From contig NC_068340.1 of assembly GCF_014633365.1 (NCBI RefSeq), forward strand, positions 41,812,328 through 41,876,327: 64,000 nt of DNA, read 5' to 3'. Under the pieces are notes generated by a model, which ran no database searches, was not told the origin of the DNA, and saw nothing but the letters and a program-made list of their open reading frames with translations. This DNA comes from Diospyros lotus. Its lineage: Eukaryota; Streptophyta; Magnoliopsida; Ericales; Ebenaceae. Made by a program: the position numbers and the translations under genes. Positions 1 through 11,371 of this stretch are shown piece after piece. The number at the start of each line of letters is the position of its first letter. Position 1 is the stretch's first letter.

Positions 1-899
1 ATATCACCCCCATCTTCTTCCTGAGAAAACCCAACTGTTTGTGCGTCTCAAACAAAATGAATATATATGATATGAAGATCTTTTTCTGGCTTCTTAATGT
101 TGTGTAAACTTTAAACATGATCTATTGATCTACAGCTGGGTGATAGAAATTGTATGTTGATCGATTGAGACGTTCTGACAAATATTTTTCTTTTAATTCT
201 TTTTTTCATTTTTCCCAAAGACTTGCTGGATTGACTTTTCTCTGTGGTTCATTCTTGTATTATCATCTGAGTGCTCCTTTTATTCCATTTCTTCGATGGA
301 AGAATGGTGCAGATGATGTACTCTCCAACTGGTAAAAGATATTTCCACAAGCTTTTTTCCCCAGAAAATAGAGACATTTTCCTGGAGCTTTTCCAGAAAA
401 TGAAAATATCTTCTGGGTTCATGAAACCGAAACTCTTCTCTCTTCTTTTGCTCTTGAATTTCCCAAAACCTGTAGCTTCATACATGTCAGTATACTAAAT
501 GGAAATCATATACGTGTTAGGTTTGCCTGAAAGATTGATAAATGAACTGAAATCATGAAAAAAAAAAAAACCAAGTACTTTCTTCTTTTTCTAATTTCCA
601 TGTTCAGCTGATTTGCCCATTTTGAACATTCTGACTGAAATCAGACCGAGAAAGGGGGGGAATAAATCGAATTCTGATCTTTTTGTTCTGAATTGGGGCT
701 TAAGGAAATCATTATTTTGGGTGGATGAATGACGAAGTAAAATGGGAAAGGGATGGTATCTTGTGTTCTTTATGAACTTGGTTTTTCTGGCAAGTATATG
801 TAACTCTTAGATTCGATCGCAATGGGAGCTTAAAGTTCAACACTATTTGAACTTTAACAGTAGTTAATACTGTTGATTATCCTGGCAAGTTCTTCTTTG
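1..899 (+). other. 5' leader / first intron of family copy 1
   Basis: This stretch is closely similar to 31,586-32,504 (copy 3), to part of 41,610-42,230 (copy 4) and to 44,365-44,860 (copy 5). In copy 3 it follows a likely 5' UTR exon ending just before gtaagatatcacc, so it is best read as a long leader intron. Short frames on both strands, including an antisense one that recurs in the paralogues, are not conserved in frame and are not called as genes. The window starts inside this intron, so the promoter and first exon of copy 1 lie to the left. Confidence 0.6.
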
Positions 900-1387
900 T
901 GTTGAGAAATAACATTAGATTAGAGTCGTAACTGATAATTTTAAATAAATAATAATAGTGTAGAAAATTAGACATACGAATTTATATGAAAAATTTCCAA
1001 ACAAATTAGGGTAAGAACTATGGGTAAGAATAAAAAAATTCACTATGAAAAATAATAAGAATTTTCCCTCTAAATCACAATAAAATAACACCAACAATCT
1101 CTCTTAAAAAAAAAAAACTCTTAATAATTCTTTCTAACTCTATTTTTCTCTCTAACAGTGGATTATTGGGATACTTAACAAATGAGTTGGAGAGGCCAAT
1201 TTATAGGCCTCTCTTACATGTTTAAAACACGTTGCCAACAAGGGTGGCACCGCATGGACAACTTATTCAAAGCTATCCAAGTGCACATCTTCTCTTTTCA
1301 ATTTCGCTGCCTCCAATTCTTCTCTCCAGAACAATATTTATAATATTATATATGTGCAGCTGCAATTTTTGATATTTGGGCACAACA
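900..1387 (-). repeat. 3' LTR of the copia element
   Basis: About 488 bp, starting tgttgag and ending gcacaaca on the plus strand. It matches the LTR of the related deletion derivative in copy 3 (from 32,505). The empty site is visible in copies 4 and 5, where the flanking ttcttctttg runs straight into acatttc. Confidence 0.8.
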
Positions 1388-1526
1388 ATCTCCCACTTGA
1401 ATATTTGATTGAGCATCAATCAATCTTCACACAACAATTTTTTCTTTCTTGCCATTCCCTGTTACTTATATCTTTGCTAGGCCATTATAGGATCGATATC
1501 AAACAAACTTATTAGTATTGACTGCT

Positions 1527-4405
1527 TTAGTCATGAAATTTGTTAAGTTGTTTTTTTTTATGAATTTTTTGCATATCCATGATTCTTTCTTCCACTTTCT
1601 CACGAACGAAGTGGTATTGAATTCGAATGTATTTTATCTTTGAATGAAATGCTGGATTCCTTGCAATATGTAAAGCACTCTGACTGTCACAAAATAGAGA
1701 AATATTCTCATGTTCATGCTCAAGTTCCTCCAATATCATCTTCAACTTCTTTATTAGCTTATGTAGCTGCTACATATTCTACTTCTGTTGTTGGCGTAGC
1801 CACAATTGACTACAGTTTTGAAATCCAATTTACAACTCCTTATGCAAATACAAACACATAACCTATGGTGGATTTGCTTTTGTCAAGATCACCTACATAA
1901 TTTGAGTCAACATATCATCTCACAATAAAGTCTGATCATCCATAACACAATGCAACATCTATGGTCCCTTTTATGTATCTTAGGACTCTTTTCATAGCGT
2001 TCAAATACTCTCTACTAGGATTCACCATATACCGACTAACTACTCCTACTGCATGTGCAATGTCTGGTCTTGTACAAATCATAGTAAACATTAACTTCTC
2101 ACTGCTAATGCATATAGTACTCGAGACATCTCCATCATCTCTTCTTTAGTGCTAGGATTCATACTGGAGGATAACTTGAAATTAATAGGAAGTGGGGTAG
2201 AAATTGACTTACAGTCTTGCATGTTGAAGCGTCTCAAGATCTTCTTTAAATAATTTTTTTCAGAAAGCCATATCATCATATTATTTCTATCTCAGTGAAT
2301 TTGCATCCCTAGAACCTTGTTTGCCGGTATGTTTTTCATTTCAAACTCCTTAGCCAACTATGTCTTCAATTCTTTAATGCGATCTTTGTTGGAGCCTGTT
2401 ACCAACATGTCGTCTACATACAACAGTTCACCAAACCTGTTGAAATATGCTCAAGAGTCTGCATTAAGTCTGTTATATCCAAGGCTCATGATTAAGGAAT
2501 CAAATCTCTTATACCAACATCTCAATGCCTATTTGAGACCGTATAGAGATTTGTTCAACTTGCAAATCAAGTTCTTTTTTCCTTTTTCTTCAAAATCCTC
2601 TGGTTGGAGCATATATATTTCTTCTTCAAGATCTCCATGAAAAAAAGTAGTCTTCACATCTAGCTACTCTAGATATAGGTCAAATGTAGCACACATTGTA
2701 AGAACTACTTGAACTGTAGTAATTTGAACAAAAGGAGAAACTATCTCATTAAAATTAGTCTATTCTTTCTGAGCATATCCTTTTTACCACCAGTCTTGCA
2801 CAATACTGCTCCACTTGATCATTACTATTACGCTTGTTCTTATACACCCATTTGTTATCGATAAGCTTTCTTCCTTGTGGTAATGACACAAGTTCCCAAG
2901 TTTTGTTCTTATGAAGAGCTTCAATTTCTTCCTACATTGCTTCCATCCACCGAGATGCATTTGAACTGTTCATTGCTTCTTGAAGAGTTGATAGCTTCTC
3001 ATCCTCTGTTAGAAGACACTATATAATATTGCTCTCCATAACATAATCTGAGTACCAACTTGGCCATTTTGTCAAGTGACTTGACAGACAAATTTCTAGT
3101 GCCTCAGACACAACTAGTTCTTGTTCCTGATGTTCTAGTACTGCATCAGAAGAATCGTTTTGTTCAGATTCATTTTTTACTTGTACCAGTGTAATCTCTG
3201 GATTTTCTTTCATCGTGCTATCATCACCTTCTTTTCTCTGTAGTTTATCTTCTACAAAGATAACATCCCTTCTGACTATAACCTTGCGGGTAATGGGATC
3301 CCACAAGCGATACCCCTTCACTCCGTCAGCATACCCCAAGAATAAGCATTTCTTGGATTTTGGATCCAGCTTTGTAGTTTCTTAGACATTGTACATCACG
3401 TACACTAGACTTCCAAATATATGGAGGTTTGAATAATCAACTTTCTTCCCAGTCCACCACTTCATCAGTATCTTCAACTCAATTGCAGTTGACGAGGCCT
3501 GATTTATCACATAATAGGTAGTATTAACTGCTTCTACCTAGAAAGACTTTTCGAAGCCCGCAGCTCCCAACATTGCTCTTGTTTTTTCTAACAATGTTTT
3601 GTTCATCCATTTTGCCACTCCATTTTGTTGAGAAGTATATGCCATAGTGAACTGCCTTTTGATGCCTTCCTGATTATAGAATTCAACAAACTCATTGCTG
3701 GTATATTCTCCTCCATTATCTAACCTTATGCACTTTATCCTTTTTCCATATTCAAGTTTCACCTGCACTTTGTATACTTTGAAAACTGAAAACGCATATG
3801 CCTTTCTCTTAATAGAATACACCAAACATCTCCTTGAATAATCATCTATGAAGGACACAAAGTACTTTGCTCCTCCTAGGGATAATACAGGTGTTTGCCA
3901 TACATCAAAGTGAACCAATTTTAAATTTTTTTTGCTTCTAGAATTTGATGTGTTAAACTTCAACTTGTGCTACTTACTTGTAACACAATACTCACAAAAT
4001 GGTAAGGATACCTTTGTGAGACCCAAAAGAAAATTCTACTCCACAAGAATTTTCATTCCTTGTTTAGACATATGTTCAAGTTTCTGATGCCACACTATTG
4101 TAGATCTTTCACTTAGATTACTTAAAGCAACTGATGCTTCTACTTTTTGCAAAGTCTCTCCCATTCGACATGTATAACCTCGCAGTCACCTTTGATTCCT
4201 TCATTAATACAAATGCTCCTCGAATCACTTTCATGATCCCTTTCTCAACCATAATTTTGCAGTCAAGTTCTTCCTCAGGCCTTCCACATGCTACTTCTCG
4301 AACAATGCGACCTATACCATCATGGAACTTTAACTTGATGGTTCTAATACCAACAATCTTTAAGGCATGAGCATCACAGTTGTACACAAATCCTTCAGAG
4401 ACCAA
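1527..4405 (-). pseudogene. Copia pol remnant (pre-integrase, integrase, RT, RNase H)
   Basis: The minus strand carries recognisable copia pol pieces in the normal Ty1/copia order. Integrase at 3963-3538 shows the DDE-core surroundings (VSFIDDYSRR, then IRLDNGGEYTSNEF). RT follows, with the region after the active site at 2279-2091 (KILRRFNMQDCKSISTPLP). RNase H is at 1745-1527 (LFCDSQSALHIARNPAFH). Frames change repeatedly and stops separate the pieces, so no polyprotein can be made. Integrase before RT is diagnostic of the copia superfamily rather than gypsy. Confidence 0.85.
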
Positions 4406-4627
4406 TTCATAATGATGGAACCATTCTCTTTAAGAGGTCATGTGAATGAGGCTCTCGAGTCAATGAGCCATATATCAACAAATCTCTTTTTGTCTTCATA
4501 AGTTGTTGCTGATTCACAACATAGTACATCACATTCATTAAGGTACTTGCTACATTTCCTTGAGGACTGAAATTTTTTTTGATCAAATTCCATCAATCCT
4601 TCTTCAGGCGACTCTTCTTGCTACAGT

Positions 4628-5077
4628 GGTAATGGTCATCTTTTAACTTAAATCTAATAAAAATTGAATATTAGCTACTCAAAGTGTACTTTTATGTGTG
4701 AACATGCCATAAGTTCATGTCATTTTCTTGCAAAATCTAGGGTTTATCTTGTTTGAAGTTATAAGAATGTGAGATTCATAATGAATTATAGAATGGGTTT
4801 ATAGATTCTTGAAAGCAGGGCTAGAAAATTCCCACATAACTGAATGGTGGAACATTCTTAAAGAGTATATAGTTTAATTGTACTATAAACATTATGGTCC
4901 ATTTTGCTTGATTTTTAGATACTTGAATAAGAATATGATTGTTCTTTTTCTTGTTTTGTTTTTTTTGTAGAAAAATTGGCCACCGATGGCAACAAGAAAA
5001 GTAATGGTGAGTTTGATACATTAATGGGTTATAGTTCTTTTGTTTGTTGTGACTTATTAAGGGAAACAATCAATCTT
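4628..5077 (+). pseudogene. Family copy 1, central part (linker exon a kept, exon 1 lost)
   Basis: This block aligns with 33,950-34,390 of copy 3 and 42,470-42,840 of copy 4. Exon a is visible at 4971-5006 (36 nt), preceded by ttttttgtag and followed by gtgagt. It encodes the single-length linker ending GNKKSN plus one base, as in copy 4 and without the 21-bp insertion seen in copy 3. The exon with the start codon and first membrane segment was removed by the copia-linked deletion at the left edge. The right edge is cut by a gypsy insertion just after caatcaatctt. Confidence 0.7.
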
Positions 5078-5683
5078 GGCATGCATCGCATTTGTAGTGA
5101 TTATATCGCTAATCTATCATGAATGTTGTAAGCACATCCCATCCTTGCAAGTAGGGTTGCCAAATGATAATTAGCATGAACGGAAAGATGATGCATTTTT
5201 GCACTTGACATGTCATGTATGAGATTTTATTAAATGAAACCTCACTTAGATGTTTCAACATCTAACTTAGCTATGCTCCTGAAACATTTAAACCTTCTAG
5301 ATGGGGTTTGCAACAAAGTGGATGAGATGTAACGGCACAAGATGTCGTGTTCGATGAATTTTTGGCAAGTTATTCCTGCATTTTGCTTCGTCTTAAAGAT
5401 TCGGATATGTTTTAGTCATATTGAGAAACTTATGTTTCGCTAATGATCAATCTTGTAAAATAAAATAATGTTATATATTACAATTTGTGTTTGAGTAACA
5501 ACCGTGTAATACTGCTATGGTTCAATGTTATTTTGAGGTTTGATATTTAGCTTCCACATTTGATATTTATGATGATTCCCATTCTAGATAGATGAATGGT
5601 AATTGGAAATTTTGGGAGTTTTTGTTATTGTTTAGCTTGAAATTTCTTAAGTTATAACATGTCTGGAAAAACGGGGTGTTACA
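5078..5683 (+). repeat. 5' LTR of the gypsy element
   Basis: Pairs with 10,653-11,245 over nearly its full length, with many substitutions, so the insertion is old. The left edge begins within gcatgcatcgcat without a clean TG start, so it may be slightly truncated; the 3' copy has similar-looking sequence further upstream. Confidence 0.75.
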
Positions 5684-6559
5684 GTTGATATCAGAGAAAA
5701 CTTGCCTTAGAAGCTTGGAATGATTAGAGGACCGTGATCCTTTAAGATAGCCCCCAATTGAGATTTAGGATATGAAGTGAGTGGTTAGCGAGTTTTAGTG
5801 ATCCACAAAATTAGGGTTTGTTATTAAGGATACTAATTAGAATTTCTAGATGGCAGAATGGTAACAAACTTGACAAAACAAATCTTGGTGACACATTGGA
5901 CTAATCGGTTGAATATGAGGGGACTACCCACAGAAGAAAATTTTATGGAAGACATCAAAGAAATACTTGAAGATATACCACCCAACTACCCAACCTACTC
6001 CAACTTCAAGCAAATTTTTTTATCTAATGTTTCGAGGAAGGAGAATAGAGGGATATGGCGGAATGGGTGTGGCAATTAGGACCTTTTGAGGCATTCCATG
6101 ATTTTTGCGAACAATTTCGATAGGAGGCTGAGCACGATCATAATGAAGCCCTTGCAAATGATATTGCTTTGAACGAAGAAAAATAAGGGGATTCGGAGAT
6201 TGAGGTTTTAAGCATCAGCTCAGATGAAGATATGGACTCGGTAGAGTCACGTGATGAGTAAGACGGACCCCCAGTGAAATCGGAAGATGAGTCAGCCCTA
6301 GATGACAATTGGATTTGGAAACCCACTAGAACCAATTAGTGGACAAAAGGTCTTGAAAAACTTAGGAATAGTTTTGTAACATAGATGTTGTAAAAATAAC
6401 CTTGTATCCTAGGATAACTAAAGTTAGCTTGTAACATAAGCCTTCAAATGCTATAGATATCCTAATAGTTGTTATGTTTTTTTTATAAACTGTTTACCTT
6501 TAATAATAAAATGACCGTTTGTTATGTATTTCCTACCTTATGGAATTTATGATTTCAGA
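5684..6559 (+). other. Gypsy leader between PBS and gag
   Basis: Begins with the primer-binding site. A short frame at 5858-6079 and acidic, serine-rich coding-like sequence to about 6330 are present but interrupted. No family was recognised; it could be a decayed leader ORF or non-coding leader. Confidence 0.4.
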
Positions 6560-7629
6560 TGGTGAGTACTCGAAGAAATCTTGTCTTGGGACCCACTACC
6601 CTGAACCACCAGGGTAATGGTACTGAAACTCCCGAAGGTAGCACTAGACAAGAAAGAGAAAGGGTGTATGGCAGTAGGTTGGATCAAATGGAATGAATTA
6701 TGGGAAGTATGGTCGGATTTATGCAAAGGGTTCAACATCAAGAAGAACAGACGACCAGTATGCTGGATTTATATCGTAAACAGAACCCACCCACTTTCAA
6801 GGAAAACTTAGAACTGATCCCAGTGAAAGGGAATTCTGGCTTGAGTAGATCGAGAAAATATTGGACTATCTTCACTGCAACGAAAGGGAAAAGGTCAACT
6901 ATGCAACGTTCATGTTACAAGATGAAGTAGATAGGTGGTGGAAAGCAACAAAAAGGGTAATTCTTACTCAAGATCAAGGTGGAGTGCCATATGTTAGTTG
7001 TGAACGTTTCAAGGAGCTCTATAATAACAAGTATTTTCCATTGAGTTTGAGGATGCAAAAAGAAAGGGAATTTATGGATCTAAAACAAACTAGGGACATG
7101 ACCATAGCTCAATACAAAGATGTGTTCACTCAGTTAATTAAATACATGTCTATCTGTGAGGGGGACGAGAGAATCAAAGCTCAAAAGTTTTTTTTTTTTG
7201 GGGGGGGGGGCTTGAAGTTAAGGCTCCAGAAAGCCTTGAGTAATTTAAGTACCCAGTCCTATTCTGAAATGGTACATCATGACCACCCAAGCCAATTTCA
7301 ACCGAATTGAGGCCATTTAAGAAGCCAGTTAATCAGCCGCCAGTTTGAAATCAGGTACAAGAAAAAAAGCTGAATTCAAGGGGACCCCAGTTCAAATCTA
7401 GTAAGTCTTGCTTAAAGTGCCACAAACGACACCCAGGAAACCATGTTGCCAGGGAATGAAAGGTTGTTATAATTGTGGGGACGAGGGGCACTTATATTGG
7501 AACTATCCTAAGAAAGTGCCTATTTGCTCTAATTGTTAGAGGCTTGGGCACTTTGCCAAGGATTGCCAGAAGCCTTGGGCTACTTGGCAGGCGCAGGCAA
7601 CAACAGGACTCCAGAGGATGCAACCATGA
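6560..7629 (+). pseudogene. Gypsy gag remnant with zinc knuckles
   Basis: ATG at 6560 opens a gag-like frame that meets a stop after about 45 codons. The capsid-like core is best seen at 6861-7190 (DEVDRWWKATKR, then FKELYNNKYFPLSLRMQK). A T-run plus G-run near 7,187-7,210 disrupts the frame. Around 7,400-7,570 there are remains of tandem CCHC knuckles (CYNCGDEGHL and, across a stop, RLGHFAKDC); in the first the last cysteine is replaced by tyrosine. Not functional. Confidence 0.7.
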
Positions 7630-10140
7630 AAGGTATTTAACCTAACTAAGCGGGAGGCGGAGGAAAACCCAACGATGATTCAAAGTACAATGTTTCTATC
7701 TGGAATTCCCATGCATGTTCTAGTAGATCCAGGGTCCACGCATTCATTCAAATCGTATGCATGGACAAACACTCTAGAGGATAAACTCGAAGATCTAGGA
7801 TGTCTAATGATGATAGCCACGTACTCCACTCTAGTGGATAAACTCGAAGATCTAAGATGTCTAATGTCCCATGAGGAAGACCTTAGAAACTTCTAAGGGC
7901 TACCAAGGTAAAGAAATACAGATCGATGGAAGGGAATTTTTAGTAGACTTAATCCTCCTGGATATATAGGGCTTTGATATAATTATAGGAATGGATTTCC
8001 TCACAAAATATGATGCCTCGATTGATTGTAAGGTTAAGTTTCAAGGTCAAGGGAAAGTAGTTGGGGAAAAGTGGATCTTGGCAATAAAGGCTAGTAAATT
8101 ACTAAATAAAGAGGCCTATGGGTATTTAGCTTTATGCCCAAGAAAAAGGCCAGGACTATAAGGGAGTAGAAAAGGTGCGAGTAGTCAATGAATTTGTCGA
8201 TGTGTTTCCAAAAGACTTATCGGGACTACCCCTTCATCGAAAAATTGAGTTTACAATAGAAGTCATACTTGAAATGAACCCAATCACCATACCCCCTTAT
8301 AAAATGGCACCTGCGAAATTAAGGGAATTAAAAGTTTAATTGCAGGTTTTGTTGGACAAAGGGTTCATCAGGCCAAGCATGTCCTCGTAGGGAGCACCAG
8401 TACTGTTCGTCAAGAAAAAAGACGAAAGTTTGAGGATGTGCATAGACTATCGGCAGTTGAATAAGGTGATTGTCAAAATAAGTATCTGCTTTCAAGGATT
8501 GAAGAGTTATTTGATCAATTACAAGGTGCCAAGGTATTTTTGAAGATTGACTTGAAATCGCGTAATTGTCTTTATTGATGACATACTGATGTACTTGCCC
8601 TCAGAAAAAGATCATGAGAACCATTTAAGGGTGGTGTTGTAGACGTCAAGGGAACATCAACTATATACCAAATTTTTCAAATGCGAGTTTTGGCTTAAGT
8701 GGCATTCTTGGGACATGTCATTTCAACTGACAGGATTGCCGTTGACCCAACCAAGGTGACTGCAATCAAGAGTTGGAACCAACCCAAAATAGTCACCGAA
8801 GTCAATAGTTTCTTAGGATTAGCAGGGTACTACCGAAAATTTGTTGAGGAATTTTCTAGGATTACAGTGCCACTTACGAGGCTAACTCATAAAGGAGTCA
8901 AATTCGAATGGGATGATCGTTGTAAGAAAAGCTTTCAAGAACTTAAGCATAGACTTACAACGACACCTATCTTGGCAATGCCCAATGATGCCTCAAAATC
9001 AAGCCTAGGAAGTGTTTTCATGCAAAATGGTAGGGTAATAGCCTACGGGTCTTGACAATTAAAACGACACGAGAAAAATTATCCAACTCCTGATGTAGAA
9101 TTGATAGCGGTGATTTTTTCCTTGAAACTCTGGCGACATTGCTTGTATTGTGTGAAATTTGAGATTTTCACGGATCACAAGAGTTTGAAATATGCGTTCT
9201 TTCAAAAAGAGCTAAATATGAGGTAACACAGATGGATGAAGTACTTGAAGGATTTCGATTATTTCATTCAGTACCACCTTGGTCGGGCAAATGTGGTGGT
9301 CGATGCACTGAGTAGAAAGAAACCTGCCATAATAATAGGGATAATGACCATGGGATGGGAACTAGTAAGGCATTCAGTCTAATGACAGTCGGAGTATGCC
9401 CTAAGGGAAACTCTATTTATGCGGCTAGCCTCTATATTCAGCCTGATTTGTTGAGGTAAATACGATAAGATATGCCTGAAGACGCCAGATCTAAAAGTTG
9501 GATTGACGAGCAAGGTCGAGCCATGAGACCCAAATTTGAAATTAAAGATAGGACATTACGATTTCAGGGGCAAATATACGTTCCTAAAGTGGGAGATCTA
9601 AGGCAAACGGTCCTAAAAGAAGCCCATCAAGTTAAGTACATAGTCCATCTAGGGGCTACCAAGATGTATTAAGACTTGAAAACAATATATTGGTGGTCGA
9701 GAATAAAGAAGAGTATAACACGGCATATGGCTCAATGCGACGTTTGTCAAAGAGTTAAGATTGAACATCAGAGACTTGCTAGGAAATTGCAACCATTGGA
9801 AATCCCATAATGAAAATGGGAACATATTACAATGGATTTCGTATCAGGATTGCCTCGAAGCCCTAGAGGAAACGACATAATCTGGGTCATTGTGGTCAGA
9901 CTATCAAAGTCCGCACACTTTTTACCCACCAAGCTTAAGCAACCTATAAGTGAACTTGCCCAACAATATCTTAACGAGATTGTTAGGCTACATGGGGTAC
10001 CTATGAGCATTGTCTCTGATCGCGACCCAAGATTCACCTTGAGGTTTTGGGGGAGTCCGAAAAAATGTTTGGTTACCCAGCTCAGACTAAGTACAACGTG
10101 TCACCACCAAACCGATGGACAATCAGAAAGAATCATTTAA
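7630..10140 (+). pseudogene. Gypsy pol remnant (PR, RT, RNase H, integrase)
   Basis: Protease is marked by VLVDPGSTHSF near 7,710. RT begins near 8,200 and keeps [13 protein letters not shown] (about 8,430). Near 8,565 the sequence jumps from LKIDLKS to the catalytic-loop region FIDDILMYL, so the middle of RT is deleted. The RT tail is open at 8699-9055 ([20 protein letters not shown]). RNase H is near 9,060-9,330 (IFTDHKSLKY, VVVDALSRKK). Integrase runs 9472-10,140, with MDFVSGLPRSPRG before the catalytic core and SDRDPRFT. The C-terminal integrase and chromodomain region is lost. Confidence 0.8.
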
Positions 10141-10652
10141 ACACTGGAAGACATGTTAAGGGCCTGTGCCATCGATTTTTCAAGAAACTGGGAATAGCAT
10201 CTCCCATTAGTCGAATTTGCTTATAAATAATTAAAATTTTGATTGAGAAGAGAGGCATTCGAAATCGGGTGTTCGGGAACTCATTGCATTAAATTAGCAA
10301 AGGGGTTCTGCTATAGGTGAGGAAATGGGAAGATCTAGAAAGTTTGGAAGGCAAAGGAGCAAGGGAAGGCCGGTTTTGAAGGTCGCCGGAATCATGAAAG
10401 GGTCACTGGAGCCGAGTCTTCAAGTGCCGGTTTGAGGGAGCACTGGGACATAGAAAGCATCTGTAGGGAACCTGACACGAGTTTTGAGGTGAGTATTTTT
10501 ACCTAAACTTCATTTATTGTGAGCGGTTTACCCTAACTCGATATAAATTTCTGTGAGGATTACTTTATTTGTCATATTGTCATGTGTTATAATGCTTCAT
10601 ACATGCATTCATACATTGTGTTGTGATGCATATGTACATTCTTAGTATTTTC

Positions 10653-11245
10653 TAACATGCATCGCATGTGGAGTGATGATATTACTAATTTATCACGAAT
10701 GTTGTAAGCACATCCCGCCCTTGCAAGTAGGGTTGCCAAATGATAATTAGCATGAAAGGAAATATGATACATTTTTGCACTCAGCATGTCATGCATGGGA
10801 TTTTATTAAATGAAACCTCAATTAGATAATTCAGCATCTAATTTTGGCTATGCCCTTGGAACATTCAAATATTCCAAATAGGGTTTGCAACAAAGTAGAT
10901 GAGATGTCGTGTTCGATGAAGTTTTGGCAAGTTGTTATTGCATTTTGCTTCTTCTTGAAGATTCGAATATGGTTTAGTTATGTTAGAAAACTTATGTTTC
11001 ACTGACGATCAATCTTATAAAATAAATAAATGTTATGTATTACGATTTGTGTTTGAGTAACATCCATCTAATACTGCTATAGTTCAATATTATTTTGAGG
11101 TTTGATATTTAGTTTTTGCATTTGATGTTTATGATGATTCTCATTCTAGATAGATGAACAATAATTGGAAATTTTGGGAGTTTTTGTTATTATTTAGCTC
11201 AGAATTTCCTAAGTTATAACACGCTTAGAAAAATGGGGTGTTACA
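10653..11245 (+). repeat. 3' LTR of the gypsy element
   Basis: Second copy of the 5078-5683 repeat, same orientation, ending ggggtgttaca. The 300-400 bp before it (10,240-10,650) are non-coding, with no clear polypurine tract seen. Confidence 0.75.
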
Positions 11246-11371
11246 CTGATAGATGAGGTAAATCGCGGAAGCCTGCGTACCTAAGGAATTGAACCCGTGC
11301 ACAATCGATTGGGAAGTGACCGACAAGCACTTAAGTTCCACCCTTTAGCCATGTGGCTCGCCCCCGGAGGG
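11246..11371 (-). mobile_element. Short SINE-like (tRNA-derived) insertion
   Basis: About 125 bp with no match in the family paralogues. On the minus strand it carries a TGGCTAAAGGG A-box-like motif (plus 11,341-11,351), then a GGGTTCAATTCC B-box-like motif (plus 11,285-11,296) about 50 bp later, and ends in a CGATTTACCTCATC-type tail. This order and spacing fit a Pol III promoter of a plant SINE. It sits between the gypsy LTR and resumed host-gene intron, so its exact ends and target duplication cannot be fixed. Confidence 0.5.

Larger units (their letters stand above)
900..4627 (-). mobile_element. Ty1/copia retrotransposon, truncated, in copy 1 leader intron
   Basis: The element lies antisense. 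Its 3' LTR is 900-1387, followed by a typical copia polypurine tract (minus-strand AAGTGGGAGAT next to TGTTGTGCCC). Internal sequence in sense order, right to left, is a pre-integrase region (4405-4118), integrase core (3963-3538), the region after integrase (3339-3019), reverse transcriptase (about 2900-2091) and RNase H (1745-1527). Many stops and frameshifts make it inactive. Gag and the 5' LTR are missing: the right end is fused directly to host-gene sequence near 4627, and that deletion also removed the first coding exon of copy 1. Confidence 0.85.
5078..11245 (+). mobile_element. Degenerate Ty3/gypsy (chromovirus/Tekay-like) element
   Basis: Flanked by similar repeats of about 600 bp (5078-5683 and about 10,653-11,245), both ending gtgttaca. 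A primer-binding site resembling the initiator-Met tRNA complement (ttgatatcagag) follows the left LTR at 5685. Gag starts at ATG 6560. Protease, RT, RNase H and integrase follow in gypsy order up to about 10,140. Many stops, a frameshift in gag and an internal RT deletion near 8,565 make it inert. It interrupts the intron between linker exons a and b of family copy 1. Confidence 0.85.

Noticed and set aside
249..485. Antisense frame recurring in four copies (also 31,891-32,118, 41,551-41,868, 44,276-44,476)
   Set aside because: It lies in duplicated leader-intron DNA; the frame is broken differently between copies and its conservation follows from recent duplication.
11285..11351. Possible tRNA gene
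   Set aside because: Box A/B-like motifs are present, but no cloverleaf stems or CCA-side acceptor stem could be paired by eye; a SINE-like origin fits better.
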